Shown here: positions 8,433 through 18,270 of the stretch, one piece after another
How the letters are laid out: every line of letters begins with the position of its first letter
Numbering within the stretch: the first letter of the stretch is position 1
Assembly (NCBI GenBank): GCA_021808195.1
Contig: JAKBCE010000010.1
Span: 62,001-126,000 of the forward strand
Source: Pseudomonadota bacterium
GTDB taxonomy: Bacteria; Pseudomonadota; Gammaproteobacteria; Steroidobacterales; Steroidobacteraceae
DNA: 64,000 nucleotides
Reading direction: 5' to 3'
Position numbers and translations under genes: made by a program
The notes under the pieces: model-generated
What the model saw: only the letters and a program-made list of their open reading frames with translations
Database searches by the model: none
Told to the model about the DNA's origin: nothing

Positions 8433-10442
8433 TTACCTGATGTTTCTTCCCGCAGACGGCGCGAGCGCGGCCGGGAACACCTCGCCGGCGGCCCGCGAAC
8501 TCGTCTGCAGGAACCGGATGCGAAGCCGCCGCACGTAGTCCGGTGAGCGCGGGTTGCAAGCGATCTTGATGGCGCTGATGAGTGGTAGGCCGGAGGTCTG
8601 GTGCGCAAATAGCTGTTCGGCGGCGGACAGCGAGCCGATGAAATATTTGATGAATACACCATCAGGGGCAACCGGATAGATGAATCGGTAGGGTCCCTTT
8701 ACCGAGCCGTCTGTCAGTCTGAAGGAGATCTGAACCTCGGCGGGCTTGAACAGAACCCTCATCAGATGCCCAAAGAGTGTCGTCCGAAGAGAAATCGCCG
8801 CATAGCTGGCCTGCGGTGGAACTTTAATCCAAGTGCCAAGGGGCCGGCTTTGCGCATCGAGTTCGCGCAATTCCGGTGCGGCGCACGCGATGTGATCCAG
8901 TACCGCGTACCGGGTGCCCGGGTACTGCGTCCGATAGCAGGTGAGCAGCGCCCGAAACGTGTCCGGCTCGTCGAAGATGGGATAGCGCCGGTCTAGACTG
9001 CGGTAGCTAAAAATGATCTTCTCAGCGCTCTTTCCTTCCCAGATTTGCTGCGCATTCATGCGGTCTAGATAGGGCTTGTAGGCCGAATAGGATTGAATGA
9101 CCGGGCTCGTCACCAGACGCATGCGGTAGGGCTGAGTCACCATCAGCGACCACGGGATGACGCTGACTGATGCATTTCCAACTGCGCTCAACAGTGGCTT
9201 TCGAAATTTAAACTGCGCCTTGATTGCGCGGTTCTGGGTGAGCTGCTCGCTCGTTTGGTTCGCCTTCGAGGAGATTAGGGTGAGATAGGTCTCGTAATTA
9301 TGCAGAACGTGCCGGTACGATAATGACAGCACTGGGTAGCCCTGCAGAGAAAAATAAAACGCGAGCACATAGGAGCCGTATATGCCGATCGAGAGGCGCG
9401 GGGAGTCCTGCCAGGAAATCAGGGCCGTGCCCACACTCGCAATGAGCAACATGACGCCGTAGAACTCCATCGGGTGGCGGAAATAGCCTGGCTCTGGACG
9501 CGTGAAGCCCTCCTTCCAAGCCCAGAAGGCCACCACGCCGAGCAGTAGGCACTGTGACGCACGCGTGTTCTTACCGCGCAGCACTAGGCTCCCGAGTACG
9601 GCGACGAGTGGCGCGAGGATCATCAATGCCGAGAGGATTTGCAAGTGACTCGCCGGGATCGACATGGCGGGCGTGTAGCCACTGGCAATCGCCCAGGTGC
9701 CGCGCAAATAGGCAGCTAGATTCGACAGCCGCTGCGATGCGAGCAGCCATAACGCGCAGAACGAGATGATGAAACTCGCCAGCGGCAGCAGAGGCAGGTA
9801 CGGGGTGCGTTGGCGGCCGCGTGCATAACGCCACAAGGCGGGATAAATCATCAGCACGAACAGAGAAATGATGAGCCCGGTGGACTTGATTGACGCACCG
9901 AGCGCGAGGAGCGCTCCGGCGATCACCAGTGGCACCGACACCGTGGCGGGCTCGTTGGCGATTGCGAGCACCAGAAGCAGCACGCCAGTGAACGTGGTTT
10001 GAGCGGAGAGATGGACGAAGGATGCTCCAATGATCCAACCCAGTGCGATCGGCAGGCTTGTGCGGGCGAACGGTCTCTCATCGGTTGCAAGAGAGTTAAG
10101 AATTGCCGCAAAGCCGAGTCCGAGCGCGAACCAGGCGACGAGGCGAGCAGTCGCGGTGATGTCCCAGAGCGCGTGGTACGAGTAGAAATATGAATGAGTC
10201 AGAAATCCCAGTGGACCATATGTGAATAATATGCTCTGACCCCACTGCAGCTGATGCTGCTGGGCGTAGCCCATCATCCAGGCCCAGGATGCATCAAGTG
10301 CATCCCAGGTCGGACAAAACGAGCGCACCAGGCGCGGCATCGTCACGGCGAGCATGAATGCGAACACGCCAAAGTGGATCGTCGCTCCAAGTCTTTGTGC
10401 GGGGCGCTTGCCGAGGTCGGTGATCCGTTGCCTTTCCCGCAT
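8433..10442 (-). CDS. Large multi-spanning membrane protein, GT-C-like (possible arabinosyltransferase)
   Basis: A 669-aa integral membrane protein. ATG at 10442 is preceded by a GAGGAAC ribosome site, so the long upstream in-frame extension is not used. About ten to twelve hydrophobic helices fill the first 420 residues, and a soluble, probably periplasmic domain of about 230 residues follows. The first outside loop holds CPTWDALDASWAWMM, an acidic loop of the sort that carries catalytic Asp residues in GT-C glycosyltransferases. Length, topology and linkage to arabinose-donor genes resemble pilin arabinosyltransferases such as TfpW of Pseudomonas aeruginosa, and the neighbouring genes are pilus regulators. 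That match is inferred; it could instead be a polymerase or another GT-C enzyme. Confidence 0.6.
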   Translation of the reverse strand: MRERQRITDLGKRPAQRLGATIHFGVFAFMLAVTMPRLVRSFCPTWDALDASWAWMMGYAQQHQLQWGQSILFTYGPLGFLTHSYFYSYHALWDITATARLVAWFALGLGFAAILNSLATDERPFARTSLPIALGWIIGASFVHLSAQTTFTGVLLLVLAIANEPATVSVPLVIAGALLALGASIKSTGLIISLFVLMIYPALWRYARGRQRTPYLPLLPLASFIISFCALWLLASQRLSNLAAYLRGTWAIASGYTPAMSIPASHLQILSALMILAPLVAVLGSLVLRGKNTRASQCLLLGVVAFWAWKEGFTRPEPGYFRHPMEFYGVMLLIASVGTALISWQDSPRLSIGIYGSYVLAFYFSLQGYPVLSLSYRHVLHNYETYLTLISSKANQTSEQLTQNRAIKAQFKFRKPLLSAVGNASVSVIPWSLMVTQPYRMRLVTSPVIQSYSAYKPYLDRMNAQQIWEGKSAEKIIFSYRSLDRRYPIFDEPDTFRALLTCYRTQYPGTRYAVLDHIACAAPELRELDAQSRPLGTWIKVPPQASYAAISLRTTLFGHLMRVLFKPAEVQISFRLTDGSVKGPYRFIYPVAPDGVFIKYFIGSLSAAEQLFAHQTSGLPLISAIKIACNPRSPDYVRRLRIRFLQTSSRAAGEVFPAALAPSAGRNIR

Positions 10443-10890
10443 GCCGAGTTCCTCTGTCAGGGGGGCGCGTGGAGGTCGCGCGCTGTTGTGTCGGTGAATA
10501 ATGTAGATGTACTCGCGCGTCAAGCGAATGGTGCACGGATCCCGGCCGCGCGTTGTGCGCTGGATGGTATGACCGGTCCGGTGTGGGCGTACCAGGCAGA
10601 GTCTCGCTGCACTGCTCTTCGCGCCTGGGCAGGGGAGGGTGCGCTCTACAGCGGGCAAGCGCGTCTGCAACCTCGGCGAATATTCACACGCATTCGAGCT
10701 GGCGCCGATCGGATCTGCGAAGCTGAAATTTGGTGCTCACGGTGAGCAACTGGCAGGTGCGCCAGAAAGTCGACTCCAGTTCGGTCGGACGCTGAAAGAA
10801 CAACCAGACGTTCAGCGGCCCACTGCTGAGTCTGCGGGATCTCTGGCCGTGATGCCGTGCGCACTCCGATGCGGTCTGCGCTGCCGTTGG
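10443..10890. other. Intergenic stretch between the GT-C-like gene and pilR
   Basis: About 450 bases with no frame that looks coding on either strand. It must hold the promoter of the minus-strand sugar cluster and any terminator of pilR. I see no strong hairpin followed by a T run and no convincing -35/-10 pair. Composition is GC-rich like its surroundings. Confidence 0.5.
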
Positions 10891-12288
10891 CTACTCGATG
10901 CCGAGCTTCTTGATGCGGTAGCGCAGTGCCCGGAAGCTCATGCCGAGCAGCTTGGCGGCGGCGGTCTTGTTGTAGCGGGTCTTCTCGAGCGCCTGCAGGA
11001 TCGCGTTGCGCTCAATCACCTCCAGGTGATCGCCGAGCGCGCTCGCGGGCGGGGGGGCTTCGGTGCGTGCGGTGGCCGGCGCCGCTACCGCGGCTCGGGC
11101 TGGGGAGCGCAGCTTGATGTGCTCGGCCGTGATGGTGCCGCCGAGGCACAACGTCAGCGCCCGCTCGAGCACGTTTTCCAGCTCGCGCACGTTGCCCGGG
11201 AACTCGTAGGTCTGCAACAGCGCGAGCGCGTCCTCCGCGATGCGCGGCGGCGGGCCGCTGATCCGCTTGCTCAGCCGGGCGAGCACCGCACGGGTGAGAT
11301 CCGGGATGTCCTCCGGCCGCTCGCGCAGCGAGGGCACGTGCAGCTCGATCACGTTGATGCGGTAGAACAGATCCTCGCGGAACTGCCCTTGCGCAACGAG
11401 CTCCGCCAGGCTCTTGTGCGTGGCCGAGAGGATGCGCACGTCGACCTTCTCCTCCAGAGATTCGCCGACCGGACGGACGGTTTTCTCCTGCACCACCCGC
11501 AGCAGCTTCACCTGCATGTGCAGCGGCAGGTCGGCAACTTCATCGAGAAACAGCGTGCCGCCCTCGGCGGCCTGCACGAGGCCTTTCTTGTCTGCGACCG
11601 CGCCGGTGAAGCTGCCGCGCTTGTGGCCGAAGAACTCGCTCTCCATCAGCTCGCTCGGTATGGCCCCGCAGTTGACCGCGACGAACGCGCCGGCCTGGCG
11701 TGCGCCGGATTCGTGGATCAGGCGGGCGACCAGTTCCTTACCCGTGCCGGACTCCCCGGAGATGTGCACCGGCGCTTCGCTGCGTGCGACCCGCGCGATC
11801 AGCTCGCGCAATTGCTCCATGGGCTGGGAGTGGCCGATCAGCCGGGCTTTGCCGGGGGCCGGTGCGTCCTCAGGGGCGGCGCTCGCCGCTCCGAGGCGGA
11901 TCGCATTGTCCACGAGCTTGCGCAGCACGCCCAGGTCGAGCGGCTTGGACACGAAGTCGAATGCGCCGAGCTTCAGCGCCCGCACGGCGGACTCCACGTT
12001 GCCGTGTGCGGTGATCACGGCCACGGGCAGCTGGGCACGGTTCTGCTGAATCCAGGCAACCAAGTCGAGGCCGTCGCCGTCGGGCAGCCGCATGTCCGTG
12101 AGACACAGGTCGAACGGCTCGCCCTTCAGCAGCTTCTGGGCCGTACCCACGTCGGGAGCGGTGCGCGTGCGCAGGTTCATGCGGCGCAGCGTCAGGCTGA
12201 GCAGTTCCAGCAGGTCCGGCTCGTCATCGACAATGAGTACCGTGGGCCGGTTGGCCTCGGTCCGTACTGCGCTCTGGCTTGTGCTCAA
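10891..12288 (-). CDS. pilR: Sigma-54-dependent response regulator PilR
   Basis: A 465-aa NtrC-type activator. The receiver domain (residues about 15-130) has the acidic pair in LIVDDEPD, the phosphoacceptor Asp in CLTDMRLPDGDG and the Lys in FDFVSKPLD. The AAA+ domain contains the Walker A motif GESGTGKELVARLIHE, the sigma-54 contact loop GSFTGA (serine variant of GAFTGA) and the Walker B GGTLFLDE. The Fis-type helix-turn-helix at the end reads LLGMSFRALRYRIKKLGIE, which is characteristic of PilR. It would activate the pilin gene with RNA polymerase sigma-54. It overlaps the sensor kinase gene by four bases, and sucC/sucD beside the pair matches the xanthomonad arrangement. Confidence 0.88.
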   Translation of the reverse strand: MSTSQSAVRTEANRPTVLIVDDEPDLLELLSLTLRRMNLRTRTAPDVGTAQKLLKGEPFDLCLTDMRLPDGDGLDLVAWIQQNRAQLPVAVITAHGNVESAVRALKLGAFDFVSKPLDLGVLRKLVDNAIRLGAASAAPEDAPAPGKARLIGHSQPMEQLRELIARVARSEAPVHISGESGTGKELVARLIHESGARQAGAFVAVNCGAIPSELMESEFFGHKRGSFTGAVADKKGLVQAAEGGTLFLDEVADLPLHMQVKLLRVVQEKTVRPVGESLEEKVDVRILSATHKSLAELVAQGQFREDLFYRINVIELHVPSLRERPEDIPDLTRAVLARLSKRISGPPPRIAEDALALLQTYEFPGNVRELENVLERALTLCLGGTITAEHIKLRSPARAAVAAPATARTEAPPPASALGDHLEVIERNAILQALEKTRYNKTAAAKLLGMSFRALRYRIKKLGIE

Positions 12289-13919
12289 GCCTCACTCTCC
12301 CCTGTCCATCTGCCTGGGTCGGCGAATACCAGCCGAAAAATGCTCCCGCCGCCGTGACGTGGCTCATAGAGCAGCGTTGCGCCGTTCGCCTGGGCGAGCT
12401 CGCGGGCCAGGAACAGGCCGAGTCCGGTGCCCCGGCCGGCGCTGAAAAACGGCTCAAAGATACGCTCAACGTGCTCAGCAGGCACCCCGGGGCCACGGTC
12501 GGCGACCTCCAGGTAGGGTCGCCCGCTCGCGCTGCGCCGGCCGCAGCGCAGCTCAATTGTCCCGCCGTGCATCGCATCGAGGCCGTAGCGCAGGACATTT
12601 TCGCAGAGATTCCACACGATCTGGCGCAGCTGGCCCGGATCGAAGCGGATCTCGAGCGACTCCGCCGCCATCGCCAGCTGCAACCGCTCCTGCGGCCACT
12701 GCATGGTGTCGCAGAACTCCTGCTGGAACGTGCCGCTCCAGTCACTGAGGATGAGCCGCTCGGCGCGCGCCGCTTCGCGGCGCGACAGCCGCAGCACGCT
12801 CTCGATGATGCGGCTGACGCGATCGGCGTGGCTGTGGATGATCTCGGTCAGCCGCTTGTCCTCAGAGGAGAGGTGGGGGGATTCCCCGAGCAGTTGCCCG
12901 GCGTGACTCATTGCACCGACGGGATTGCGGATCTCGTGGGCGATGCTGGCCGAGAGCCGGCCCAGGGCCGCCAGCTTCGACTGCTGAACTTTTTCGGCCA
13001 GCAGGCTCGTGTCCTCGAGAAAGATCAATACCGCAGCGGGCTGCGTCGTGCCGAGTGCGGCAAAATGCGCGCGGATCTCGCGCGTTCCGTCCGGTCCGGT
13101 GAACGTAGGGTCTTCACTCGGGTACAGGCCAGTGCTGTCGGTGCTGTGCCGCCAGCGTGCGAGCAGCTTGACCAGATCGGCGGACACGCTCTCGAGCGCA
13201 GCGTCCACTCGCGCCGTTTCCGGTCCAAGCAGCCGTGCTGCGGATTCGTTGATCAGGCGGACGCGGTCCTGTGGATCAACGACGAGAATGCTCTCGCGCA
13301 GATGCCGCACGATGTACTCGGAGAGCTGCGCGAGATTGGCCAGGTCGATTTCCTGCCGGCGTACCGTCGCTTCCGTCGTGCGCAGCCGGTCGGCGAGCGG
13401 CCAGGCCGACAATGCGATGGCAAACAGCACCACCCCAAGCATGCCGGCGGTGGCAAATCCGGCCGGCTCGGCGGTGCGCAGTCCGATGAAGAATTGCGGC
13501 ACCAGCACCGCCAGCGTGGCCCCTGCGGCGATCAGCAGCGCCTCGCGCCGATCGGCGAGCAGCGTGAGCGCCAGTACGGGCAAGGCGAGCAGGATCCCGA
13601 GCCCGCTCGCCACCCCACCGCTTGCCGCGAGGATCAGGGCGATGGCGACCGAGTCGAGCAGCGAGTTGGCGAGCGGCCGAATCAGCGGTTCGGCCCCCCG
13701 CAGGCGCTGGCGGACGATCAGGGCCAGGGCGGCGACGAAATACCCTGCGCAGGCCGCGACGAACAGCCCCGGCAGACGGACCGAGAGGTACGGCGCCTGA
13801 GCGAGCACCAGCAGCCCGAGCAGCACCGTCGGCACGAGCAAGCGGTAGACGTTCAGCCAGCCGGCGACGCGGCGGGCGAGGTCGGTGGGTGCGGAGGCGT
13901 TCGCGGCGCTGGCCGGCAT
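12285..13919 (-). CDS. pilS: Sensor histidine kinase PilS
   Basis: A membrane sensor kinase of about 544 aa. Five or six hydrophobic helices occupy roughly the first 180 residues, then a PAS-like region, then a dimerisation/phosphoacceptor box SASIAHEIRNPVGAMSHAGQ with the target His, and a GHKL ATPase domain with N (NLCENVLRYG), G1 (DRGPGVP) and G2 (GTGLGLFLAREL) boxes. It phosphorylates PilR to control type IV pilin transcription. ATG at 13919 is chosen; an in-frame GTG at 13961 would lengthen the N-terminus by 14 residues and neither has a clear ribosome site. The gene is divergent from sucC, with about 170 bases between starts. Confidence 0.86.
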   Translation of the reverse strand: MPASAANASAPTDLARRVAGWLNVYRLLVPTVLLGLLVLAQAPYLSVRLPGLFVAACAGYFVAALALIVRQRLRGAEPLIRPLANSLLDSVAIALILAASGGVASGLGILLALPVLALTLLADRREALLIAAGATLAVLVPQFFIGLRTAEPAGFATAGMLGVVLFAIALSAWPLADRLRTTEATVRRQEIDLANLAQLSEYIVRHLRESILVVDPQDRVRLINESAARLLGPETARVDAALESVSADLVKLLARWRHSTDSTGLYPSEDPTFTGPDGTREIRAHFAALGTTQPAAVLIFLEDTSLLAEKVQQSKLAALGRLSASIAHEIRNPVGAMSHAGQLLGESPHLSSEDKRLTEIIHSHADRVSRIIESVLRLSRREAARAERLILSDWSGTFQQEFCDTMQWPQERLQLAMAAESLEIRFDPGQLRQIVWNLCENVLRYGLDAMHGGTIELRCGRRSASGRPYLEVADRGPGVPAEHVERIFEPFFSAGRGTGLGLFLARELAQANGATLLYEPRHGGGSIFRLVFADPGRWTGESEA

Positions 13920-14092
13920 GGCGGTGCGAAATCGGGTGGGGGTCGGCGCGGACTGTAGCACCGTGGGGTGCGGCGCGACGCGATGGGCGTCGCAGCACGC
14001 CGGCGGATTAAAGCCGATTTATTGGCAGTACCCGGGGATTTTGGCGACAATCCCCGGCTTCACGCCCTCGGTCAGGACTTCAAGAGCGAACA

Positions 14093-15265
14093 ATGAATCT
14101 GCACGAGTATCAAGCCAAAGAGATCTTCAGGAAATACGGCATTCCGGTGCCGGCGGGCCGGCCGGCCAGCACGCCCGATCAGGCTGTCGCCGCTGCCAAG
14201 GCGCTCGGCGGATCGGTCTGGGTAGTCAAGGCGCAGGTGCATGCCGGCGGCCGCGGCAAGGCCGGTGGCGTGAAAGTGGCACGCGACCTCGATGCGGTGC
14301 GCAGCGCCGCCGCGGCGATGCTCGGCACGCGGCTCGCGACCAAGCAGACCGGTCCCGAGGGGCTGCCGGTCGAGAAGGTCTATGTCGAGAGCGGCTCGCA
14401 GATCGAGCGCGAGATTTATCTGTCGCTCACGCTGAATCGTGAGAAGGGGCGCATCGCGCTCATCGCCTCCTCGGCCGGCGGCATGGAGATCGAGGAGGTG
14501 GCCGAGAAGACGCCCGAGCAGATTCTCTCGGTCACGGTGCATCCGGCGGCCGGCTTACAGCCGTTCCAGGCGCGCCAGCTGGCCTTTGGCCTGGGCCTCG
14601 CCGGCGAGCAGATCAAGCAGTTTCAGCACATCGCTCTGGCGCTGTACAAACTCTACCTCGAACAGGATGCGAGTCTGCTCGAGATCAACCCGCTGATCGT
14701 GACCGAGTCCGGACAGCTGGTGGCGCTCGATGCGAAATTCAACATCGATGCGAACGCGGTGTTCCGCCATGCGGATCTGGCTGCTCTGCGCGATCCGAGC
14801 CAAGAAGACCCCATGGAGCGACGCGCCAGCGAGCATGAGCTCAACTACGTGTCGCTCGACGGGGACATTGCCTGCATGGTCAATGGCGCCGGACTCGCGA
14901 TGGCCACCATGGATCTGATCAAGTTGCACGGCGGTCAGCCAGCCAACTTCCTCGACGTCGGCGGCGGTGCGACCAGTGAGCGCGTCACGCACGCATTCGA
15001 GCTCATCCTCTCGAACAGCAAGGTGCGCGCGGTGCTGGTCAACATCTTCGGCGGTATCGTGCGCTGTGACATGATCGCCGACGGTGTCGTCAACGCAGTA
15101 AAGAATGTTGGCGTCAAGGTCCCGGTGGTGGTTCGACTTGAAGGGACCAACGCCGAGAAGGCACGCGAAGTGCTCTCCGGCAGCGGCCTGACCATTACGC
15201 CGGCAACGGATCTGACCGATGCGGCGCGTAAAGTCGTGGCGCTTGCGGCCGGCGGTGCGGCTTAG
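14093..15265 (+). CDS. sucC: Succinyl-CoA synthetase beta subunit (ADP-forming)
   Basis: A 390-aa TCA-cycle enzyme subunit that binds nucleotide and CoA ester and pairs with SucD. It starts with the family signature MNLHEYQAKEIFRKYG, contains the ATP-grasp segment VKAQVHAGGRGKAGGVK, and has NGAGLAMATMD and FLDVGGGA in the C-terminal ligase domain, followed by NIFGGIVRCD. The length is normal. The start follows a weak GAGCG ribosome site. sucD follows after 35 bases, so the two form an operon. Confidence 0.96.
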   Translation: MNLHEYQAKEIFRKYGIPVPAGRPASTPDQAVAAAKALGGSVWVVKAQVHAGGRGKAGGVKVARDLDAVRSAAAAMLGTRLATKQTGPEGLPVEKVYVESGSQIEREIYLSLTLNREKGRIALIASSAGGMEIEEVAEKTPEQILSVTVHPAAGLQPFQARQLAFGLGLAGEQIKQFQHIALALYKLYLEQDASLLEINPLIVTESGQLVALDAKFNIDANAVFRHADLAALRDPSQEDPMERRASEHELNYVSLDGDIACMVNGAGLAMATMDLIKLHGGQPANFLDVGGGATSERVTHAFELILSNSKVRAVLVNIFGGIVRCDMIADGVVNAVKNVGVKVPVVVRLEGTNAEKAREVLSGSGLTITPATDLTDAARKVVALAAGGAA

Positions 15266-15300
15266 GCCGCGCGTGAGAACAAGAGTAAGGGTTTCGACGC

Positions 15301-16464
15301 ATGAGCATTCTGGTCAATAAGCAAACCAAGGTGATCTGCCAGGGCTTTACCGGCAAGCAGGGCACGTTCCACTCGGAACAAGCCCTCGCCTATGGCACCC
15401 AGCTCGTCGGTGGCGTGACGCCCGGGCGCGGCGGGGAGAAGCATCTCGGCCTGCCGGTGTTCGACACGGTCCGCGACGCGGTTCGGGAGACCGGCGCGAC
15501 GGCGAGCATGATCTACGTCCCGGCGGCTGGTGCGGCCGATGCGATTCTGGAGGCGGCCGATGCGGGCATCGAACTGGCCGTCTGCATCACCGAGGGCGTG
15601 CCGGTCAACGACATGGTGCGGGTCAAGGCCGCCCTCGCCGGCTCGCCGACGCGGCTGGTGGGCCCGAACTGCCCCGGCGTGATCACCCCGCAAGAGTGCA
15701 AGATCGGCATCATGCCGGGATTCATCCACCAGAAGGGCGCGGTCGGTATCGTGTCGCGCTCCGGCACCCTGACCTATGAGGCCGTCTATCAGACCACGCG
15801 CATCGGACTCGGTCAGAGCACCTGCGTCGGCATCGGCGGCGATCCGGTGCGCGGGCTGAATTTCGTCGAGGTGCTCGAGCTGTTCGAGCGCGATCCGGGC
15901 ACCGAGGGCATCATCCTCGTCGGCGAGATCGGCGGCAGCGACGAGGAGGCGGCCGCCCATTACATCCACCGTTTCGTGAGCAAGCCGGTGGTTGCCTATA
16001 TCGCGGGTGTCACCGCGCCTGCGGGCAAGCGTATGGGCCATGCCGGAGCGATCGTCGCCGGCGGCAAGGGGACTGCGGCCGATAAGTACGCTGCGTTTGA
16101 GGCGGCCGGGGTGCGGACCGTCAAGTCGCCCGCTGAGCTCGGAAGCGCCATGAATGACCTGTTGCGTAGGCGCCGTGCGCGGGCGGCAGCCCGGGCGGCC
16201 AGGCCTGCCGCCAAGCCGGCGCCGCACAGGGTAGTCAAGACGGCTGCCCGGCCCGGGGCGGTGAAGACGACTGTGAAGGTCGTGAAGCGGAGCGTCACGG
16301 TGGCGGCCAAGAAGACCGTCAAGAAGGCACCGAAGAAGGCCGTCAAGAAGGCGCCGAAGAAGGCGCCGAAGAAGGCGCCGAAGAAGGCGCCGAAGAAGGC
16401 AGTCCCACCGGCGCGCAAGGCCGCTCGCACTCCTGCCGCCCGCCGTCGAGGCCGGCAGCGCTAA
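15301..16464 (+). CDS. sucD: Succinyl-CoA synthetase alpha subunit with lysine-rich C-terminal tail
   Basis: The first 288 or so residues are a complete alpha subunit: the CoA-binding Rossmann domain starts [30 protein letters not shown] is present, and the active His lies in the [11 protein letters not shown] segment. A normal SucD ends here (SAMNDLLR). This protein continues for about 95 more residues of Ala, Arg, Lys and Pro, including several tandem K-K-A-P units, like histone H1 or AlgP-type DNA-binding tails. The tail is in frame and uses the genome's GC-rich codons, and the stop lies 20 bases before nadE. Either the enzyme carries a nucleic-acid-binding or polyanion-binding appendage, or a separate gene has fused to it. 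The catalytic part should be functional. Confidence 0.93.
   Translation: MSILVNKQTKVICQGFTGKQGTFHSEQALAYGTQLVGGVTPGRGGEKHLGLPVFDTVRDAVRETGATASMIYVPAAGAADAILEAADAGIELAVCITEGVPVNDMVRVKAALAGSPTRLVGPNCPGVITPQECKIGIMPGFIHQKGAVGIVSRSGTLTYEAVYQTTRIGLGQSTCVGIGGDPVRGLNFVEVLELFERDPGTEGIILVGEIGGSDEEAAAHYIHRFVSKPVVAYIAGVTAPAGKRMGHAGAIVAGGKGTAADKYAAFEAAGVRTVKSPAELGSAMNDLLRRRRARAAARAARPAAKPAPHRVVKTAARPGAVKTTVKVVKRSVTVAAKKTVKKAPKKAVKKAPKKAPKKAPKKAPKKAVPPARKAARTPAARRRGRQR
16321..16404 (+). repeat. Tandem AAGAAGGCGCCG-type codon repeat in the sucD tail
   Basis: Seven consecutive 12-base units encode K-K-A-P or K-K-A-V. The four central units are nearly identical at the base level, so the run probably grew by slippage. 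Copy number is likely to vary between strains. Confidence 0.85.
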
Positions 16465-16484
16465 TCCGCAACCCAGGGAGGCTC

Positions 16485-18110
16485 ATGAGTGAGTCTCTGC
16501 GCATTGCCCTGGCTCAGCTCGACCTGCTGGTCGGCGACGTCCAGGGCAATCTGACCCAGATCGTGCGCGCCGCCCGGATCGCTCAGGAGGAGCACCGGGC
16601 GGATCTCACGCTGTTCCCGGAACTGGCGCTGTCCGGCTATCCGCCGGAGGATCTGCTGTTCCATCGCGGCTTTCGGACCGAGGTCGACGGGGCGCTCGAG
16701 CAACTGTGCCGAGAACATTTCGCCGGTCATCTGCTCGTGGGCTTCCCCGAGTACGTCGATTCGGGCATCGCCAATGCCGCGGCGCTCATCGCCGCAGGGC
16801 GTATCGAGGCGGTGTACCGCAAGGCGGAGCTGCCCAACTACAAGGTATTCGACGAGAAACGCTACTTTCACGCGGGCGCCGAGGCTACCGTGCGCACGAT
16901 CAAGGGCTTTCGCGTCGGGGTGCTTATTTGTGAGGACATCTGGGTTGCTGAGCCTGCGCGCCGCGCGCGTCTCGCCGGTGCCGAACTGCTGGTCGTCATC
17001 AACGCCTCACCGTACGAGCGCGGCAAGCAGCGCGAACGCGAAGCGGTTGCTCGCACCCGCGTGATCGACGTCGGGCTACCGATGGCGTACGTGAACACGC
17101 TCGGTGGCCAGGATGAGTTGGTGTTCGACGGCAATTCGTTCGTCATGGATGCGGCCGGTACGGTGGTCATGCGTGCGCCGCCGTTCGAGGCCGGGGTGTT
17201 CTGCTTGGATTTCGTCCGCGAATCCGGCCGGGTCGTACCGCGGACGGGTTCGATCGCGGCGGAGCTGAGCGAGGAGGCGAGCGTGTACAGCGCGCTCGTG
17301 CTCGGCGTGCGCGACTACGTCAATAAGCACGGTTTTCCGGGAGTCGTCATGGGGCTGTCCGGGGGCATCGACTCGGCTCTGACGCTCGCCATCGCCGTGG
17401 ACGCGCTCGGCGCGGACCGGGTGCACGCGGTGATGATGCCGTCGCGCTACACAGCACCGATCAGCCTGAGCGATGCAGCCGAGGAGGCGAGGCTGCTCGG
17501 CGTCAAATACAGTGTGCTGTCGATCGAAGGCATGTTCGAGGCGACGCTGGCGACACTGGCGGCGGAGTTCGCCGGGCTGCCACCGGACACTGCCGAAGAG
17601 AACATGCAGTCGCGCTGCCGCATGCTGTTGTTGATGGGGTTGTCCAACAAGACCGGTCGGATGCTGCTCACGACCGGGAACAAGAGCGAGATGGCTGTCG
17701 GCTACGCCACGCTCTACGGTGACATGGCGGGTGGCTTTGCGCCCATCAAGGACTGCAGCAAGCTGCTCGTCTACCGTCTGGCCGCCTACCGCAACGGCAT
17801 CCACCCGGTGATCCCGCAGCGGGTGATCGAGCGGCCGCCGTCGGCGGAGTTGCGCTTCGACCAGAAAGACTCCGACAGCCTGCCGCCCTACGAGGTGCTC
17901 GATCCGATCCTCGCGGCATTCGTCGAGGAGGATCTGTCAGTCGATGAGATCGCCGCGCGCGGCTTCGACCGGGTGATCGTCGGGCGGGTGCTCGACCTGG
18001 TCAAGCGCAACGAATACAAGCGCCGCCAGGCGCCGCCCGGAGTACGGGTCAGCCGCCGCGCGTTCGGGCGTGACTGGCGTTACCCGATTACCAACGGCTA
18101 TCGCCGCTGA
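16485..18110 (+). CDS. nadE: Glutamine-dependent NAD+ synthetase
   Basis: A 541-aa two-domain enzyme that amidates nicotinic acid adenine dinucleotide. The N-terminal nitrilase-fold glutaminase has the Glu in LFPELALSGYPPEDLL, the Lys in YRKAELPNY and the Cys in VLICEDIW. The C-terminal synthetase has the PP-loop motif VVMGLSGGIDSALTLAIA and a TTGNKSEMAVGYATLYGDM region. Length fits the glutamine-using class rather than the ammonia-only form. ATG at 16485 has an upstream AGGGAGG ribosome site. It is 20 bases after sucD. Confidence 0.95.
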   Translation: MSESLRIALAQLDLLVGDVQGNLTQIVRAARIAQEEHRADLTLFPELALSGYPPEDLLFHRGFRTEVDGALEQLCREHFAGHLLVGFPEYVDSGIANAAALIAAGRIEAVYRKAELPNYKVFDEKRYFHAGAEATVRTIKGFRVGVLICEDIWVAEPARRARLAGAELLVVINASPYERGKQREREAVARTRVIDVGLPMAYVNTLGGQDELVFDGNSFVMDAAGTVVMRAPPFEAGVFCLDFVRESGRVVPRTGSIAAELSEEASVYSALVLGVRDYVNKHGFPGVVMGLSGGIDSALTLAIAVDALGADRVHAVMMPSRYTAPISLSDAAEEARLLGVKYSVLSIEGMFEATLATLAAEFAGLPPDTAEENMQSRCRMLLLMGLSNKTGRMLLTTGNKSEMAVGYATLYGDMAGGFAPIKDCSKLLVYRLAAYRNGIHPVIPQRVIERPPSAELRFDQKDSDSLPPYEVLDPILAAFVEEDLSVDEIAARGFDRVIVGRVLDLVKRNEYKRRQAPPGVRVSRRAFGRDWRYPITNGYRR

Positions 18111-18270
18111 GCGGGCTCGTCACACCGCGCTCATGGGGGCGGCCGCTGCGGGGTGCGAAGGTGAGCATCACCCGTCGAGTCTCGCGGAACTCAGGATTGC
18201 GAGGCTCGATCGAGGGATTGCCTCATCGCTCTGCCTGCGCGGCTGGCGAGTACGGCCGCCGCGACCCCTG

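Noticed and set aside
10639..12357. A 572-codon plus-strand open frame opposite pilR
   Set aside because: PilR on the other strand has full domain motifs; this frame has none.
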